The translations under genes were made by a program, and so were the position numbers. A stretch of 64,000 nucleotides of DNA, taken from positions 69,501 through 133,500 of the forward strand of contig QXWW01000005.1 in the NCBI GenBank assembly GCA_009911185.1. Reading direction: 5' to 3'. Shown piece by piece: positions 8,325 through 16,550 of the stretch (position 1 is the stretch's first letter; each line of letters opens with the position of its first letter). Below the pieces are notes generated by a model. It was not told where the DNA came from. It saw only the letters and a program-made list of their open reading frames with translations, and searched no databases. Origin of the DNA: Lachnospiraceae bacterium (lineage in GTDB: Bacteria > Bacillota > Clostridia > Lachnospirales > Lachnospiraceae).

Positions 8325-9128
8325 ATGCTTTGGGACACACATATGCACACCCACTTTTCCGAAGACAGCAACGCTGACATCTGCGAAATGATAAATGCCG
8401 CCGCGCTGGCGGGCGTTGACGGCATCTGCTTTACAGACCATCTGGATCTTCTAACAACGGATATAGCCGCGGATAAAACTCCGCTCGATCTTCCCGCCTA
8501 TTTTACAGAAATGAACCGCCTGCAGACAAAATTCCATGACAAGCTGCCCATACATATCGGCATCGAAATCGGACTGCAGCCTTTTCTCAAAAAGCAGCTC
8601 CCGGAAATTACCGGCGGCTATCCTTTCGATTTTGTCATCGGTTCTTCCCATTTGGTGAATGGCGAAGATCCTTATTATCCGGAATATTTTCAGGGCAGAG
8701 TCGAACAGGAGGCATACCGGGAATATTTTGAATCGATTCTGGAAAACCTGTCCGTCTTCGACTGTTTTGACGTCTATGGACATTTAGACTATATTGTGCG
8801 GTACGGACCCAACAAAAATCAATATTACTCCTATGCAGAATTTTCCGATGTACTGGAAGAAATTCTGCGGACTTTGATTGCGAAAGGAAAAGGCATCGAA
8901 ATCAACACCGGAGGCTTTAAGTACGGCCTTGGACACCCCAACCCAACGGAAGATATTCTGAAACGCTATCGTGAACTGGGCGGCGAAATTATCACCATAG
9001 GAGCCGACGCACATAAACCGGAACATGTGGCGTACGATTTCCCGAAGGTACCGCAGATTTTAACCGGCTGCGGTTTCCGGTATTATACGGTATTCAAAGA
9101 ACGGAAACCTGTGTTTTATCCCTTATAA
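8325..9128 (+). CDS. PHP-domain phosphatase, HisJ (histidinol-phosphatase) family
   Basis: 267 aa, with an AAGGAGG SD. The PHP metal site is intact: DTHMHTHFSEDS near the start, FTDHLD at about residue 36, HIGIEIG at about 84, GSSHLV at about 105, YGHLDYI at about 152 and a final GADAH. The family name comes from histidinol-phosphatase, but no his genes are nearby. The gene lies 38 bp after the DeoR regulator in the sugar locus, so it may dephosphorylate a pathway intermediate or dead-end sugar phosphate. The substrate cannot be told from the sequence. Confidence 0.82.
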   Translation: MLWDTHMHTHFSEDSNADICEMINAAALAGVDGICFTDHLDLLTTDIAADKTPLDLPAYFTEMNRLQTKFHDKLPIHIGIEIGLQPFLKKQLPEITGGYPFDFVIGSSHLVNGEDPYYPEYFQGRVEQEAYREYFESILENLSVFDCFDVYGHLDYIVRYGPNKNQYYSYAEFSDVLEEILRTLIAKGKGIEINTGGFKYGLGHPNPTEDILKRYRELGGEIITIGADAHKPEHVAYDFPKVPQILTGCGFRYYTVFKERKPVFYPL

Positions 9129-9134
9129 AAGAAC

Positions 9135-9180
9135 TGCGAAGCGTCCTCATGCAGCAGATACGCATACGGAGCGCTTCGCA
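9135..9180. terminator. Inverted repeat between convergent genes
   Basis: TGCGAAGCG (9135-9143) and CGCTTCGCA (9172-9180) form a 9-bp stem between the convergent PHP and EAL genes. The U-tract is short on both strands, so it is a weak bidirectional terminator candidate. Confidence 0.4.
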
Positions 9181-9188
9181 AAGCAGTA

Positions 9189-12116
9189 TCAGACGCCGAA
9201 CTGATTTTCATCCAGCCGTCTTTCAAACTCTTCCTCCGGCACTGGCTTGGCATAGCGGTATCCCTGCGCCACATAGGCGCCAACTTCCTGCATCAGCTCC
9301 ACGTCGCGGTCCGTCTCCACGCCCTCGCATACAATCTGCGCATCCAGTTCCTGCGCCAGATTTACAATACCCTTCATAATCTTTACCTGGCGGCTTCTGT
9401 CTTTTTGATTCAAGAGGAAAGAACGGTCAAGCTTAATCACCGACGCCGGAATCTGTTCAAAAACCCCCAGTGAAGAATACCCCGAACCGAAATCATCTAT
9501 AGAAAGACGCACCCCTCTTTCACGCAACACGTCCAGCGTCTGCTTTACGATCTGCTGCTGCAGTTCCTCCACTACAATCGTCTCCGTGATTTCCACCTCA
9601 ATAAGCTCCTTCGGCACCCCGTATCTGTTAAGCACCTCCTCAAAACGTTCTGGAAAATCCGGTTTCAAAAAATGTAACCTGGAAAAATTGCAGGAAATGG
9701 TCACAACATTTTTTCCTGCTTTTATTCTTCTTTGAAGCATTTGGCAGACACGGTTTAAAACAAAGAAATCAATCTCAGTTACGCGGCCGGTCTGCTCATA
9801 ATACGGTACAAAAAATCCCGGGGATCTCACTACACCGTCCGCCGTCGGGTCCAGGAATCTGATCAACGCCTCCGCACCGATTACCCTCTCGCTGCGTATA
9901 TCCACTTTTGCCTGATAATAAGCGACAAAGTTCTCATCAATATCCACGGCCTCCAGCAGTTTTTCCCGCTGATGGCGCTGCTTAAACATCTGCTCCAGCG
10001 CTTCGTCATAAACCATAACGTCGCTGAGACGGCTGTCCTTCATAAATTCCAGGGTCTGCGTAGCATAATTTACAGCGACACGAAGATCATCACTTTGAGG
10101 CGGCAAAAGATAAACCCCCATTTGCAGCGCCATATGGTTTTCCGTCGCCTGATAAATACATCGTTCTATCGTTTCTTCCATTTGCGTCAGCCGCTGAAGG
10201 AACGCTTCTTTTATCTTATAATTGAGCAGAAGCACAAAACGGTCTCCCTGGCTCCTTGCACATATCTCGCTCTTTTCGTCTATGTTCTCTGCTACGCACT
10301 CCGCGACTGCCTCTAAAAGCTTCTGTCCGGCGTTCCAGCCATAGATGATATTATAACGGCGGAACTGGGAAATATTCAGACAGACTACCGTATACTTCCG
10401 TTCCTTCTTTTCCGGCAAAAGTTTTGATTCACCCTGATAAATAAGATAATTGAGGTTCCAGATATCCATGCCGGTATCCTTGTACATCAATTTCTGGATC
10501 TTTCTGCTGCCTTTTATCATTTTATATGCCGTCAGCACAACAATCACCACGACCGCCAGCAAAAATCCATTAATCTCTATACTGTGGCTGCGCAGAAAAC
10601 GTTCAAAACTCATCAGTGCATAGACATTCGATTCCAGCATGTACTCGCTGACCTGTCTTGCATCTATGGTGTCTGTTATTTTATTCAATATACCGGCAAG
10701 CTGTATCTGATCGTTCCTGACCGCTATGGCTATATGATGCTCTCCATTGATGACGCTTTTAATCTCCATCTTGCTGTAGGAAAGCTCCGTACCCATCAAA
10801 TATTCCGACAGATAGCCGTCGCACAGCACGGCGTCCGCTTCTCCCTTCACAACGGCGTCTAAACACTCCTGCTGCGTATCGTAACACTGAAACTTCACCG
10901 TATCAAGATCAAAAGCCAGACCGGCTTTATCCTCTAAATACGATACGATCGCCAGCTTCTCTACCTCGCCGAGTTTGCCGTCTTCTTTCATGGCGGTAAC
11001 CAGAGGAATCTCCGCATACTCCCGGATCATAGTAAAGCCGTATCTGTTTAGCTCCTCCTTGGAATCGGTACAATAGGAAAGAATATCGACCGCCCCCTCC
11101 TCAAGCGCCTTTCTGGCGTTTGCGGAATCGTCGAACTTCCGATACTTCACCTTAAGCCCTGCGGACGCCAGTCCCCCATCCAGCAACTGCCTGGTAAGGC
11201 CCTTACAGTCGCCGTCCTCCTCATAGGAAAATGGATAATAACCGTCCAGATATCCGACAGTAACCGTTCCGGTTTCGGCAATATATTTTTTCTCCTCCGT
11301 AGAAAACACTACCGTCTTGTCCAGCTTGCTCTGATAAAATTTATTCATCAGCTCTGTTTCCAGCTCCGGGCGGCTGATCTTCAAATCTGCAACCGCCTGA
11401 TTGAGTTCGCGCATAACGTCGTCGTTGCCGGGATATGTAATATAATAAAAGGGCATGGGCGCAAAACGGCCGATTAAACGCTGTCCTTCCTGAATTTCCG
11501 TAAACGTGTGGATATACACGTCAATTTCTCCCCTGTTTAAAGCTTCCTGAAGTTCAGCAGTCGTATCGTATGTTTTTATACTGGGATTCCTGACGCCGTT
11601 ATCTTCCAGATACTGCAGAAATTCATTTTTACGCACATAAGTCTTTACCATTCCAAAGGTAATCTCCTTCATGGCTTCAAAATCCTCATATGCAAAGCTG
11701 CTGTCACCCTTAGCCGCTATCACACCGAACGTATACCCGCTTGGAAGAGACGCATACTGATAAATCTCAGACCGTTCTTCTGAGAATTGCGCAGAACCTA
11801 CCAAATCCACTTTCTGCGCCGATAACAGCGCCAGGGCCTCATCCCAGCTTGCGCATTCCACATACTCCACCTTCCAGTCGGCATACTCGCATAATGCCTT
11901 CAAATACTGGACATCCATACCATCATAATTCTGCTCACCCAGCTTTATATGGTAACCGTCCATAGGAAAGAACGCCACTTTCACGGTACGCTTAGTTGCC
12001 GCTTCTGCAATTTGCGGCAAAAAACAGTCCATCACGCCTGACAGTATCACTATTCCCAACAAAAATGTCAGAATCTTTTTCCACCCGCATTTCCATCGTG
12101 TTTTAATCGCAACCAC
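9189..12116 (-). CDS. Membrane sensor c-di-GMP phosphodiesterase: two SBP_bac_3, degenerate GGDEF, EAL
   Basis: 975 aa from a GTG at 12116 with a well-placed SD (AAAGGA). The frame is open further upstream to 12176 without a SD. Order: N-terminal membrane segment (KILTFLLGIVILSGV), two periplasmic solute-binding-like domains (about 45-270 and 275-505), a transmembrane helix (GFLLAVVVIVVLTAY), a GGDEF domain with the motif changed to SQGDR and so probably inactive as a cyclase, and a C-terminal EAL domain. The EAL part keeps EALIR, VEITET, DDFGSGYSS, KLDRSFL and CEGVE, so c-di-GMP hydrolysis is expected. A small extracellular solute, perhaps an amino acid, is the likely signal. Confidence 0.87.
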   Translation of the reverse strand: MVAIKTRWKCGWKKILTFLLGIVILSGVMDCFLPQIAEAATKRTVKVAFFPMDGYHIKLGEQNYDGMDVQYLKALCEYADWKVEYVECASWDEALALLSAQKVDLVGSAQFSEERSEIYQYASLPSGYTFGVIAAKGDSSFAYEDFEAMKEITFGMVKTYVRKNEFLQYLEDNGVRNPSIKTYDTTAELQEALNRGEIDVYIHTFTEIQEGQRLIGRFAPMPFYYITYPGNDDVMRELNQAVADLKISRPELETELMNKFYQSKLDKTVVFSTEEKKYIAETGTVTVGYLDGYYPFSYEEDGDCKGLTRQLLDGGLASAGLKVKYRKFDDSANARKALEEGAVDILSYCTDSKEELNRYGFTMIREYAEIPLVTAMKEDGKLGEVEKLAIVSYLEDKAGLAFDLDTVKFQCYDTQQECLDAVVKGEADAVLCDGYLSEYLMGTELSYSKMEIKSVINGEHHIAIAVRNDQIQLAGILNKITDTIDARQVSEYMLESNVYALMSFERFLRSHSIEINGFLLAVVVIVVLTAYKMIKGSRKIQKLMYKDTGMDIWNLNYLIYQGESKLLPEKKERKYTVVCLNISQFRRYNIIYGWNAGQKLLEAVAECVAENIDEKSEICARSQGDRFVLLLNYKIKEAFLQRLTQMEETIERCIYQATENHMALQMGVYLLPPQSDDLRVAVNYATQTLEFMKDSRLSDVMVYDEALEQMFKQRHQREKLLEAVDIDENFVAYYQAKVDIRSERVIGAEALIRFLDPTADGVVRSPGFFVPYYEQTGRVTEIDFFVLNRVCQMLQRRIKAGKNVVTISCNFSRLHFLKPDFPERFEEVLNRYGVPKELIEVEITETIVVEELQQQIVKQTLDVLRERGVRLSIDDFGSGYSSLGVFEQIPASVIKLDRSFLLNQKDRSRQVKIMKGIVNLAQELDAQIVCEGVETDRDVELMQEVGAYVAQGYRYAKPVPEEEFERRLDENQFGV

Positions 12117-12205
12117 ACCCCATCCTTTTGCACTTGCTTTTATTTTAACATGCGCAAATTCCTGTTTCAAGGACAAACGCAGACAAATTATCGAGAAAAA
12201 TTTGC

Positions 12206-12410
12206 GAACAAAATGGGCAAGCCCACTTCAACTCCCCTACCCTCTCACTCATGAGGTACTGCACACTTTGACGCGCCGCGCACGGCGCTTTTGCGCATAA
12301 TTCCTCTCGTGCGCGTACCCTCGTTTCACCGGAGCAGACCCTGCACATATTGTTTTTTAATAGGAAGACACTTTCGCGCTTTAGCGTGACAAGCTCTTTC
12401 CTATAGAATG
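12206..12410 (-). repeat. Dispersed terminator-adjacent hairpin repeat, copy A
   Basis: Read on the minus strand, the copy begins right after the dapB terminator with a hairpin at 12403-12361 (TAGGAAAGA arm, inner stem around GTCACGC/GCGCGA). A conserved core (GGGTACGCGCACGAGAGG) follows, and it ends with a near-palindrome AAGTGGGC/GCCCATTT at about 12228-12210, 90 bp before the EAL gene. It matches copy B over about 110 bp and copies C and D at both ends. Confidence 0.75.
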
Positions 12411-12454
12411 AAAAAATCACCAGCAAAAATCCCTTCCGGGTTTTCCGCTGGTGA
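12411..12454 (-). terminator. Intrinsic terminator of dapB
   Basis: TCACCAGC pairs with GCTGGTGA and is followed on the minus strand by TTTTTT. The hairpin begins just after the dapB stop codon. Confidence 0.85.
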
Positions 12455-12458
12455 ACAC

Positions 12459-13220
12459 CTACGCTTCTGCAATCACATCGCTCATCTCATATCTGCCCGC
12501 CGACCTGCCTGCCAGAAATTTGGCGGCCTCCACGGCGCCCTTGGCAAAAACAGCTTTCGAATAGGCGGTGTGCTTAAATTCAATCACTTCATCCGTCCCC
12601 GCAAAAATCACCTCGTGCTCTCCGACAATGCTGCCCCCTCGGACCGCCTGAATACCTATCTCATACTTCTCACGTTTCTTTCTCTCCATCGTTCTGTCAT
12701 ACTTATAGGCATAAGCGTTTTCCAGAGCTTCATTCAGGGAATCGGCAAGGGCAAGAGCCGTCCCGCTGGGAGCGTCCACTTTCTGATTGTGATGTTTTTC
12801 TACAATTTCCATATCAAACCCTGCCGGAGCCAGAATCTTCGCCGCCTTCTGCAGTAAATCCAGCAGCATATTGATGCCCAGCGACATATTGGCGGATTTC
12901 AGTACGGCCGTCTGACTGCTGACCTTCTCCACCCGTGCAAGTTGTTCACGGCTTAAACCGGTGGTGCAGAGGACTACTGGCAGCTTACGATCCGCGCAAT
13001 AGTCCAAAAGACCGTCCACAGCCGCTGCCGCCGCAAAATCCACAACCACGTCCGCCTCGATATTACACTCCGCAATATTGGAAAAAACCGGATAATCATT
13101 CTCTGTTTCCCGGTAAGGATCCACGCCTGCCACAATCTCAATCTCAGAGTCTTCCCTGCAAATACTTGTAATGACCCGGCCCATTTTGCCATTGCAGCCA
13201 TGCATAATCATTTTTATCAT
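12459..13220 (-). CDS. dapB: 4-hydroxy-tetrahydrodipicolinate reductase
   Basis: 253 aa from the ATG at 13220, which is 8 nt after AGGAGG. The GTG at 13226 is only 2 nt from the SD and is not used here. The N-terminal dinucleotide fold has HGCNGKMGRVI; CTTGLS and the catalytic/substrate block EKHHNQKVDAPSGTAL are intact. It carries out the second step of lysine and diaminopimelate synthesis. It lies 71 bp after dapA and should share the lysine-riboswitch-controlled transcript. Confidence 0.96.
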   Translation of the reverse strand: MIKMIMHGCNGKMGRVITSICREDSEIEIVAGVDPYRETENDYPVFSNIAECNIEADVVVDFAAAAAVDGLLDYCADRKLPVVLCTTGLSREQLARVEKVSSQTAVLKSANMSLGINMLLDLLQKAAKILAPAGFDMEIVEKHHNQKVDAPSGTALALADSLNEALENAYAYKYDRTMERKKREKYEIGIQAVRGGSIVGEHEVIFAGTDEVIEFKHTAYSKAVFAKGAVEAAKFLAGRSAGRYEMSDVIAEA

Positions 13221-13291
13221 GTTCACTTCCTCCTGTGCGTATCCTAAAACCAGGCCGTGCCGTCCACAGGCTATGGCCCTGTAAACTGCGC

Positions 13292-14191
13292 CTAATCCGG
13301 CATTGATACGGAAATCCCGAAATCCTGCATGGCTTTTGCCAGTCGCTTTACGTTTTGCGGTTCCATGTCGCTCAACGGCGCACGCAGAGAACCGACTTCC
13401 CAGCCCATAAGATTCAGCGCCGCCTTTGCCGGAATCGGATTCACCTCACAAAAGAGCGCGTCGACCATAGGAATCGCCTTCCACTGCATCTTCAAGGCTT
13501 CCTGCTGTCTGCCTTCCAGATAATTCATTACCATGTCGTGCATAAATTTAGGAGCCACATTGGAAAGCACGGAAATTACGCCGATTCCGCCGCATGCAAG
13601 CAGGGGGATTACCTGTCCGTCCTCGCCCGAATACAGCTCAAAATCTCCATGCGTCTGTTCCATCAGCCTTAACGTATAGGAAATATCTCCTACCGCATCT
13701 TTCATGCCTACAATATTATCTACGTCTCTGGACAGAGCGGCCGCCGTCTCCGCGGCAATTTTGCAGCCCGTTCTTCCCGGTACATTATAGAGAAGCACAG
13801 GAATATCCACACTCCCCGCAATCTGGGTATAATGGCTGATCAAGCCTTTCTGGGTTGCCTTATTATAATAAGGCGTTACCACCAAAAGTCCGTCCGCGCC
13901 AGCTTCCTGAGCCTTACGCGACAGATCCACCGCCGTTTTGGTGCAATTGGAACCTGTTCCGGCAATTACCGGAATCCGTTTCTTCACAACAGATACCGCA
14001 GCACGTATTACCTCCAGATGTTCCTCCTCTGTGAGTGTGGAAGCCTCGCCAGTCGTTCCCGTAATTATAATACTGTCTGTCTCATTTTTAATCTGATCTT
14101 CCAAAAGCTCTGACAGTTTGTCAAAATCAACTTCCAGATTATCTTTCATGGGTGTCACCAGGGCGACACCAGCCCCTTTAAAAAGCGCCAT
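13292..14191 (-). CDS. dapA: 4-hydroxy-tetrahydrodipicolinate synthase
   Basis: 299 aa, the usual length, with an AAGGAGG SD. GTTGEASTL, the catalytic tyrosine in LLYNVPGRTGC and the Schiff-base lysine in IVGMKDAVGD are all present. It condenses pyruvate with aspartate semialdehyde, the committed step to diaminopimelate and lysine. It is directly preceded by a lysine riboswitch, and dapB follows. The feature order predicts feedback control by lysine at the RNA level. Confidence 0.97.
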   Translation of the reverse strand: MALFKGAGVALVTPMKDNLEVDFDKLSELLEDQIKNETDSIIITGTTGEASTLTEEEHLEVIRAAVSVVKKRIPVIAGTGSNCTKTAVDLSRKAQEAGADGLLVVTPYYNKATQKGLISHYTQIAGSVDIPVLLYNVPGRTGCKIAAETAAALSRDVDNIVGMKDAVGDISYTLRLMEQTHGDFELYSGEDGQVIPLLACGGIGVISVLSNVAPKFMHDMVMNYLEGRQQEALKMQWKAIPMVDALFCEVNPIPAKAALNLMGWEVGSLRAPLSDMEPQNVKRLAKAMQDFGISVSMPD

Positions 14192-14269
14192 ACCTTTTCC
14201 TCCTTGCCCGCAGGCTTCTATCCAAATGAGAAAATATTGGGAATTTCCTCACATGATAATTAATTTTCC

Positions 14270-14518
14270 TGTAAGATAATAAGAAGCCGACTAATGAGCC
14301 GGCTTAATTTCCTGAATACAAGCAGATGCTTCTCTGCTCTGCAAATCTTCGATAGCGCCCCATCCATACCAGATGACAGTCATATGATTCTTCATCCTAT
14401 GCCCAAGAATCTCTCCGCAGGAAAATCAATTCTTTCGGCGTGACTCCCTTTCATCTGCCTTCTCCTGCGCCTGCCGCATCCGGTAAATTACTTATGATCC
14501 ACGCAACCTCTATCTATT
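14270..14518 (-). promoter_or_regulatory. Lysine riboswitch (L-box) with terminator
   Basis: On the minus strand the P1 arm GATAGAGG (about 14515) pairs with GCTATC (about 14356-14351). Between them lie the conserved L-box blocks: GGTTGCG with AAGTAA, GAAAGGG followed by CGCCGAAAG, and the GACTGTCATCTGG...GGGGCGCTATC segment. These line up with the B. subtilis lysC leader as I remember it. A hairpin AAGCCG...CGGCTT (about 14304-14284) with a moderately U-rich tail follows before dapA, as expected for an OFF switch. The rest of the 386-bp gap holds the promoter. Confidence 0.88.
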
Positions 14519-14537
14519 CTGTTTCTAAACTAAATTC

Positions 14538-14566
14538 ACTATAGCATTTTCTATTCACAAAGTCAA
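14538..14566 (-). promoter_or_regulatory. Sigma-A promoter of dapA-dapB
   Basis: TTGACT (14566-14561), a 17-bp spacer and TATAGT (14543-14538). Transcription would start about 15 nt before the riboswitch P1 stem. Confidence 0.8.
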
Positions 14567-14577
14567 CACGGGATTTG

Positions 14578-15060
14578 TCAATTCCCGGTAATTTCATATA
14601 CCTTTTCCACATAACCGCGCAGCATCTTATTCATCCTTCTGCCGGTAAATATAATTCTGGTATCCTCCGTCCTTGCGCCCAGCAAGGAATCCAGATCTTC
14701 CTTCGAAAACATGTGATTCTCCAAAAGACTCACAAATTCGTCCAGAATCAGCAGACTGCACTCTCTCGTTACCAGTACTTTCCGCGCAAAATTAAATCCA
14801 TTGCGGAGATTCATTTTCTCTTCCTGCTGTTCCTCTTTCGACAATTCCGTATAATTTTTCTTTGATCTTGCGAAACTAAAGACCTTTACCTCTGGTTCTA
14901 ATCTGCGCAAAAATTCCAGTTCCCCTTCTCTTCTTCCTTTCAGGAACTGAATAATGATGACGCTGTCTCCCTGGCTTGCCGACTGTACTGCACATCCATA
15001 TGCCGCTATTGTCTTACCCGTTCTTTCTCCGCAATAAACAGTAACCTTCTGCTCACACAT
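14578..15060 (-). CDS. Small CobA/BtuR-like P-loop protein (corrinoid adenosyltransferase family)
   Basis: 160 aa from the ATG at 15060 (SD AAAGGA); an upstream in-frame extension lacks a SD. YCGERTGKTIAAYG is a P-loop of the BtuR/CobA type, SASQGDSVIIIQFLKG matches the second family block, and SLLILDEF is a Walker B with the characteristic DE. The family adenosylates corrinoids with ATP. The protein is shorter than typical CobA (about 175-200 aa), its P-loop reads GERTGKT where GNGKGKT is usual, and no cobalamin genes are nearby. The family call is safe, the exact reaction less so. Confidence 0.7.
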   Translation of the reverse strand: MCEQKVTVYCGERTGKTIAAYGCAVQSASQGDSVIIIQFLKGRREGELEFLRRLEPEVKVFSFARSKKNYTELSKEEQQEEKMNLRNGFNFARKVLVTRECSLLILDEFVSLLENHMFSKEDLDSLLGARTEDTRIIFTGRRMNKMLRGYVEKVYEITGN

Positions 15061-15178
15061 GCTGTTTTCCTTTCTCTTCACAAAACCTTTCTTAAAAATA
15101 CCACAAACCTTCGGAAAATGCAAATTTTTGTTTCAATACTGTCTGAAATAGCGGCTTTGTAAATGAACAAACTATTTT

Positions 15179-15805
15179 TTATTCCAGATATTCGATCTTA
15201 CTTACAGATACTTCATAAGCAACTCTGTGTTCCACTTCCGTCTCGGACAATTTCTTTACATACTCCCTGCTCTGTATTCTTCCGTAGACCTGCACATGTC
15301 CACCTATTTCAAATCCGGAAGCATATCTTGCATTCCTGCCCCAGCAAATACAGGGTATGTAATCTGATTTTCCATATGAACGGTTCACCGCAATCAGTAA
15401 ATCGGCAATCTCCCGCCCCAGCGGCGTTTTCCGGTAAATTGGCTCTTTACAGATATAGCCGTCCAAAAAGATCTGATTGCTCTTTTCTCCTTCCGGAATT
15501 TCGTCGACAAATTCCAATTCACGTACAAAAACAGACAACACCAGACGATTCTTCTTCTCCTCGTGCCTGTTATAAGAACGAAACTGTCCGTCTACCCGGA
15601 TATACTGCCCTATGTAGCTGCACTGGGTATCGATAAGACGTTCCGAAATCATCATAGGGATCGTGTCCGCGAAGTTGCTGAGACGGTTTACAGATACTTC
15701 CACCATATAAAATCCTTCTCCAAAAACTTCGTGACTGTACTGGAAATCAGAAACAATTTCCCCTGTAATGGTAACCTGGTTGTTTTCAAATATTTTATCT
15801 GCCAT
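15179..15805 (-). CDS. Single-stranded DNA-binding protein-like, two tandem OB folds
   Basis: 208 aa from the ATG at 15805 (SD GGGGA). The N-terminal half (NQVTITGEIVSDFQY, then FYMVEVSVNRLS) and the C-terminal half (NQIFLDGYICKEPIYRKTP, then DLLIAVNRSY and HVQVYGRIQSREY) each read as an OB fold; the second is close to bacterial Ssb. It lacks the acidic Ssb tail that recruits replication proteins and ends in KIEYLE. It is therefore probably an accessory SSB rather than the essential one. It is a single gene with its own start. Confidence 0.75.
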   Translation of the reverse strand: MADKIFENNQVTITGEIVSDFQYSHEVFGEGFYMVEVSVNRLSNFADTIPMMISERLIDTQCSYIGQYIRVDGQFRSYNRHEEKKNRLVLSVFVRELEFVDEIPEGEKSNQIFLDGYICKEPIYRKTPLGREIADLLIAVNRSYGKSDYIPCICWGRNARYASGFEIGGHVQVYGRIQSREYVKKLSETEVEHRVAYEVSVSKIEYLE

Positions 15806-15919
15806 GAATGTTAGTTCCCCTTTCGTATATCGATGGCACATCGATGAAGTAAAATTTTTCTAAAAGAATATCATTGCCCCTCCGAAAATATTCGCAATTC
15901 CTGTCGACAGTATTCTGCC

Positions 15920-15949
15920 TTTACGAAATTCTCGAATTTATGTTATACT
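15920..15949 (+). promoter_or_regulatory. Promoter of the cyclophilin gene
   Basis: TTTACG (15920-15925), an 18-bp spacer and TATACT (15944-15949), 32 bp before the start codon. A perfect 10-bp palindrome CTGTCGACAG lies just upstream at 15901-15910. Confidence 0.55.
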
Positions 15950-15980
15950 ACTGTATTATGGAGAAAAGAGGTAAATAAAT

Positions 15981-16502
15981 ATGGCACAAAATCCAATTGT
16001 AACATTTGAAATGGACAACGGCAGCATGATGAAGGCAGAACTTTATCCTGAAATTGCCCCGAACACCGTAAACAATTTTATCAGTCTTATCAGGAAAGGC
16101 TATTACGACGGTCTTGGCTTCCACCGGGTCATCCGCGGATTCATGATTCAGGGCGGCTGCCCCGATGGTACCGGTACCGGAGGTCCCGGCTACTGCATAC
16201 CTGGAGAATTTTCCCAAAACGGATTCCCCAACGATTTGAAACACAGCGCCGGCGTGCTCTCCATGGCTCGCACTATGATTCCGGATTCCGCCGGCTCTCA
16301 GTTTTTTATTATGCACCAGGATTCCCCTCACTTAGACGGCGCCTATGCCGCTTTCGGCAAAATCCTGGAAGGAATGGAATATGTCAACAAAATTGCCGAA
16401 ACCGCTACCGACTATTCCGACCGTCCCTTAGAACCGCAGATACTTAAAAAAGTTACCGTAGAAACGTTCGGCGTAGACTTTCCGGAACCCGAAACCTGTT
16501 AA
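15981..16502 (+). CDS. Cyclophilin-type peptidyl-prolyl cis-trans isomerase
   Basis: 173 aa. FHRVIRGFMIQGGCPDGTGTG carries the catalytic arginine block of cyclophilins. AGVLSMART, SAGSQFFIM and the YAAFGKILEGM segment follow in the standard order. There is no signal peptide, so it acts in the cytoplasm, catalysing proline isomerisation during folding. It is a single-gene unit with its own promoter and a strong terminator. Confidence 0.95.
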   Translation: MAQNPIVTFEMDNGSMMKAELYPEIAPNTVNNFISLIRKGYYDGLGFHRVIRGFMIQGGCPDGTGTGGPGYCIPGEFSQNGFPNDLKHSAGVLSMARTMIPDSAGSQFFIMHQDSPHLDGAYAAFGKILEGMEYVNKIAETATDYSDRPLEPQILKKVTVETFGVDFPEPETC

Positions 16503-16514
16503 TCTGCGCAATCC

Positions 16515-16550
16515 GCCAAAAGGGCGCCGCACCCTTTTGGCTTTCTTTTT
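16515..16550 (+). terminator. Intrinsic terminator of the cyclophilin gene
   Basis: GCCAAAAGGG (16515-16524) pairs with CCCTTTTGGC (16532-16541) and is followed by TTTCTTTTT. It also touches the stop codon of the convergent gene, so it may work in both directions. Confidence 0.9.

Noticed and set aside
8325-9128. hisJ of histidine synthesis
   Set aside because: The fold is HisJ-like but no his genes are near and the operon context is sugar catabolism, so the symbol was not assigned.
12145-12426. Small frame over repeat copy A (contains GELKWACP as in the ileS extension)
   Set aside because: The shared peptide arises because the DNA repeat is shared. Copies B and D do not keep the frame, and hairpins explain the conservation better.
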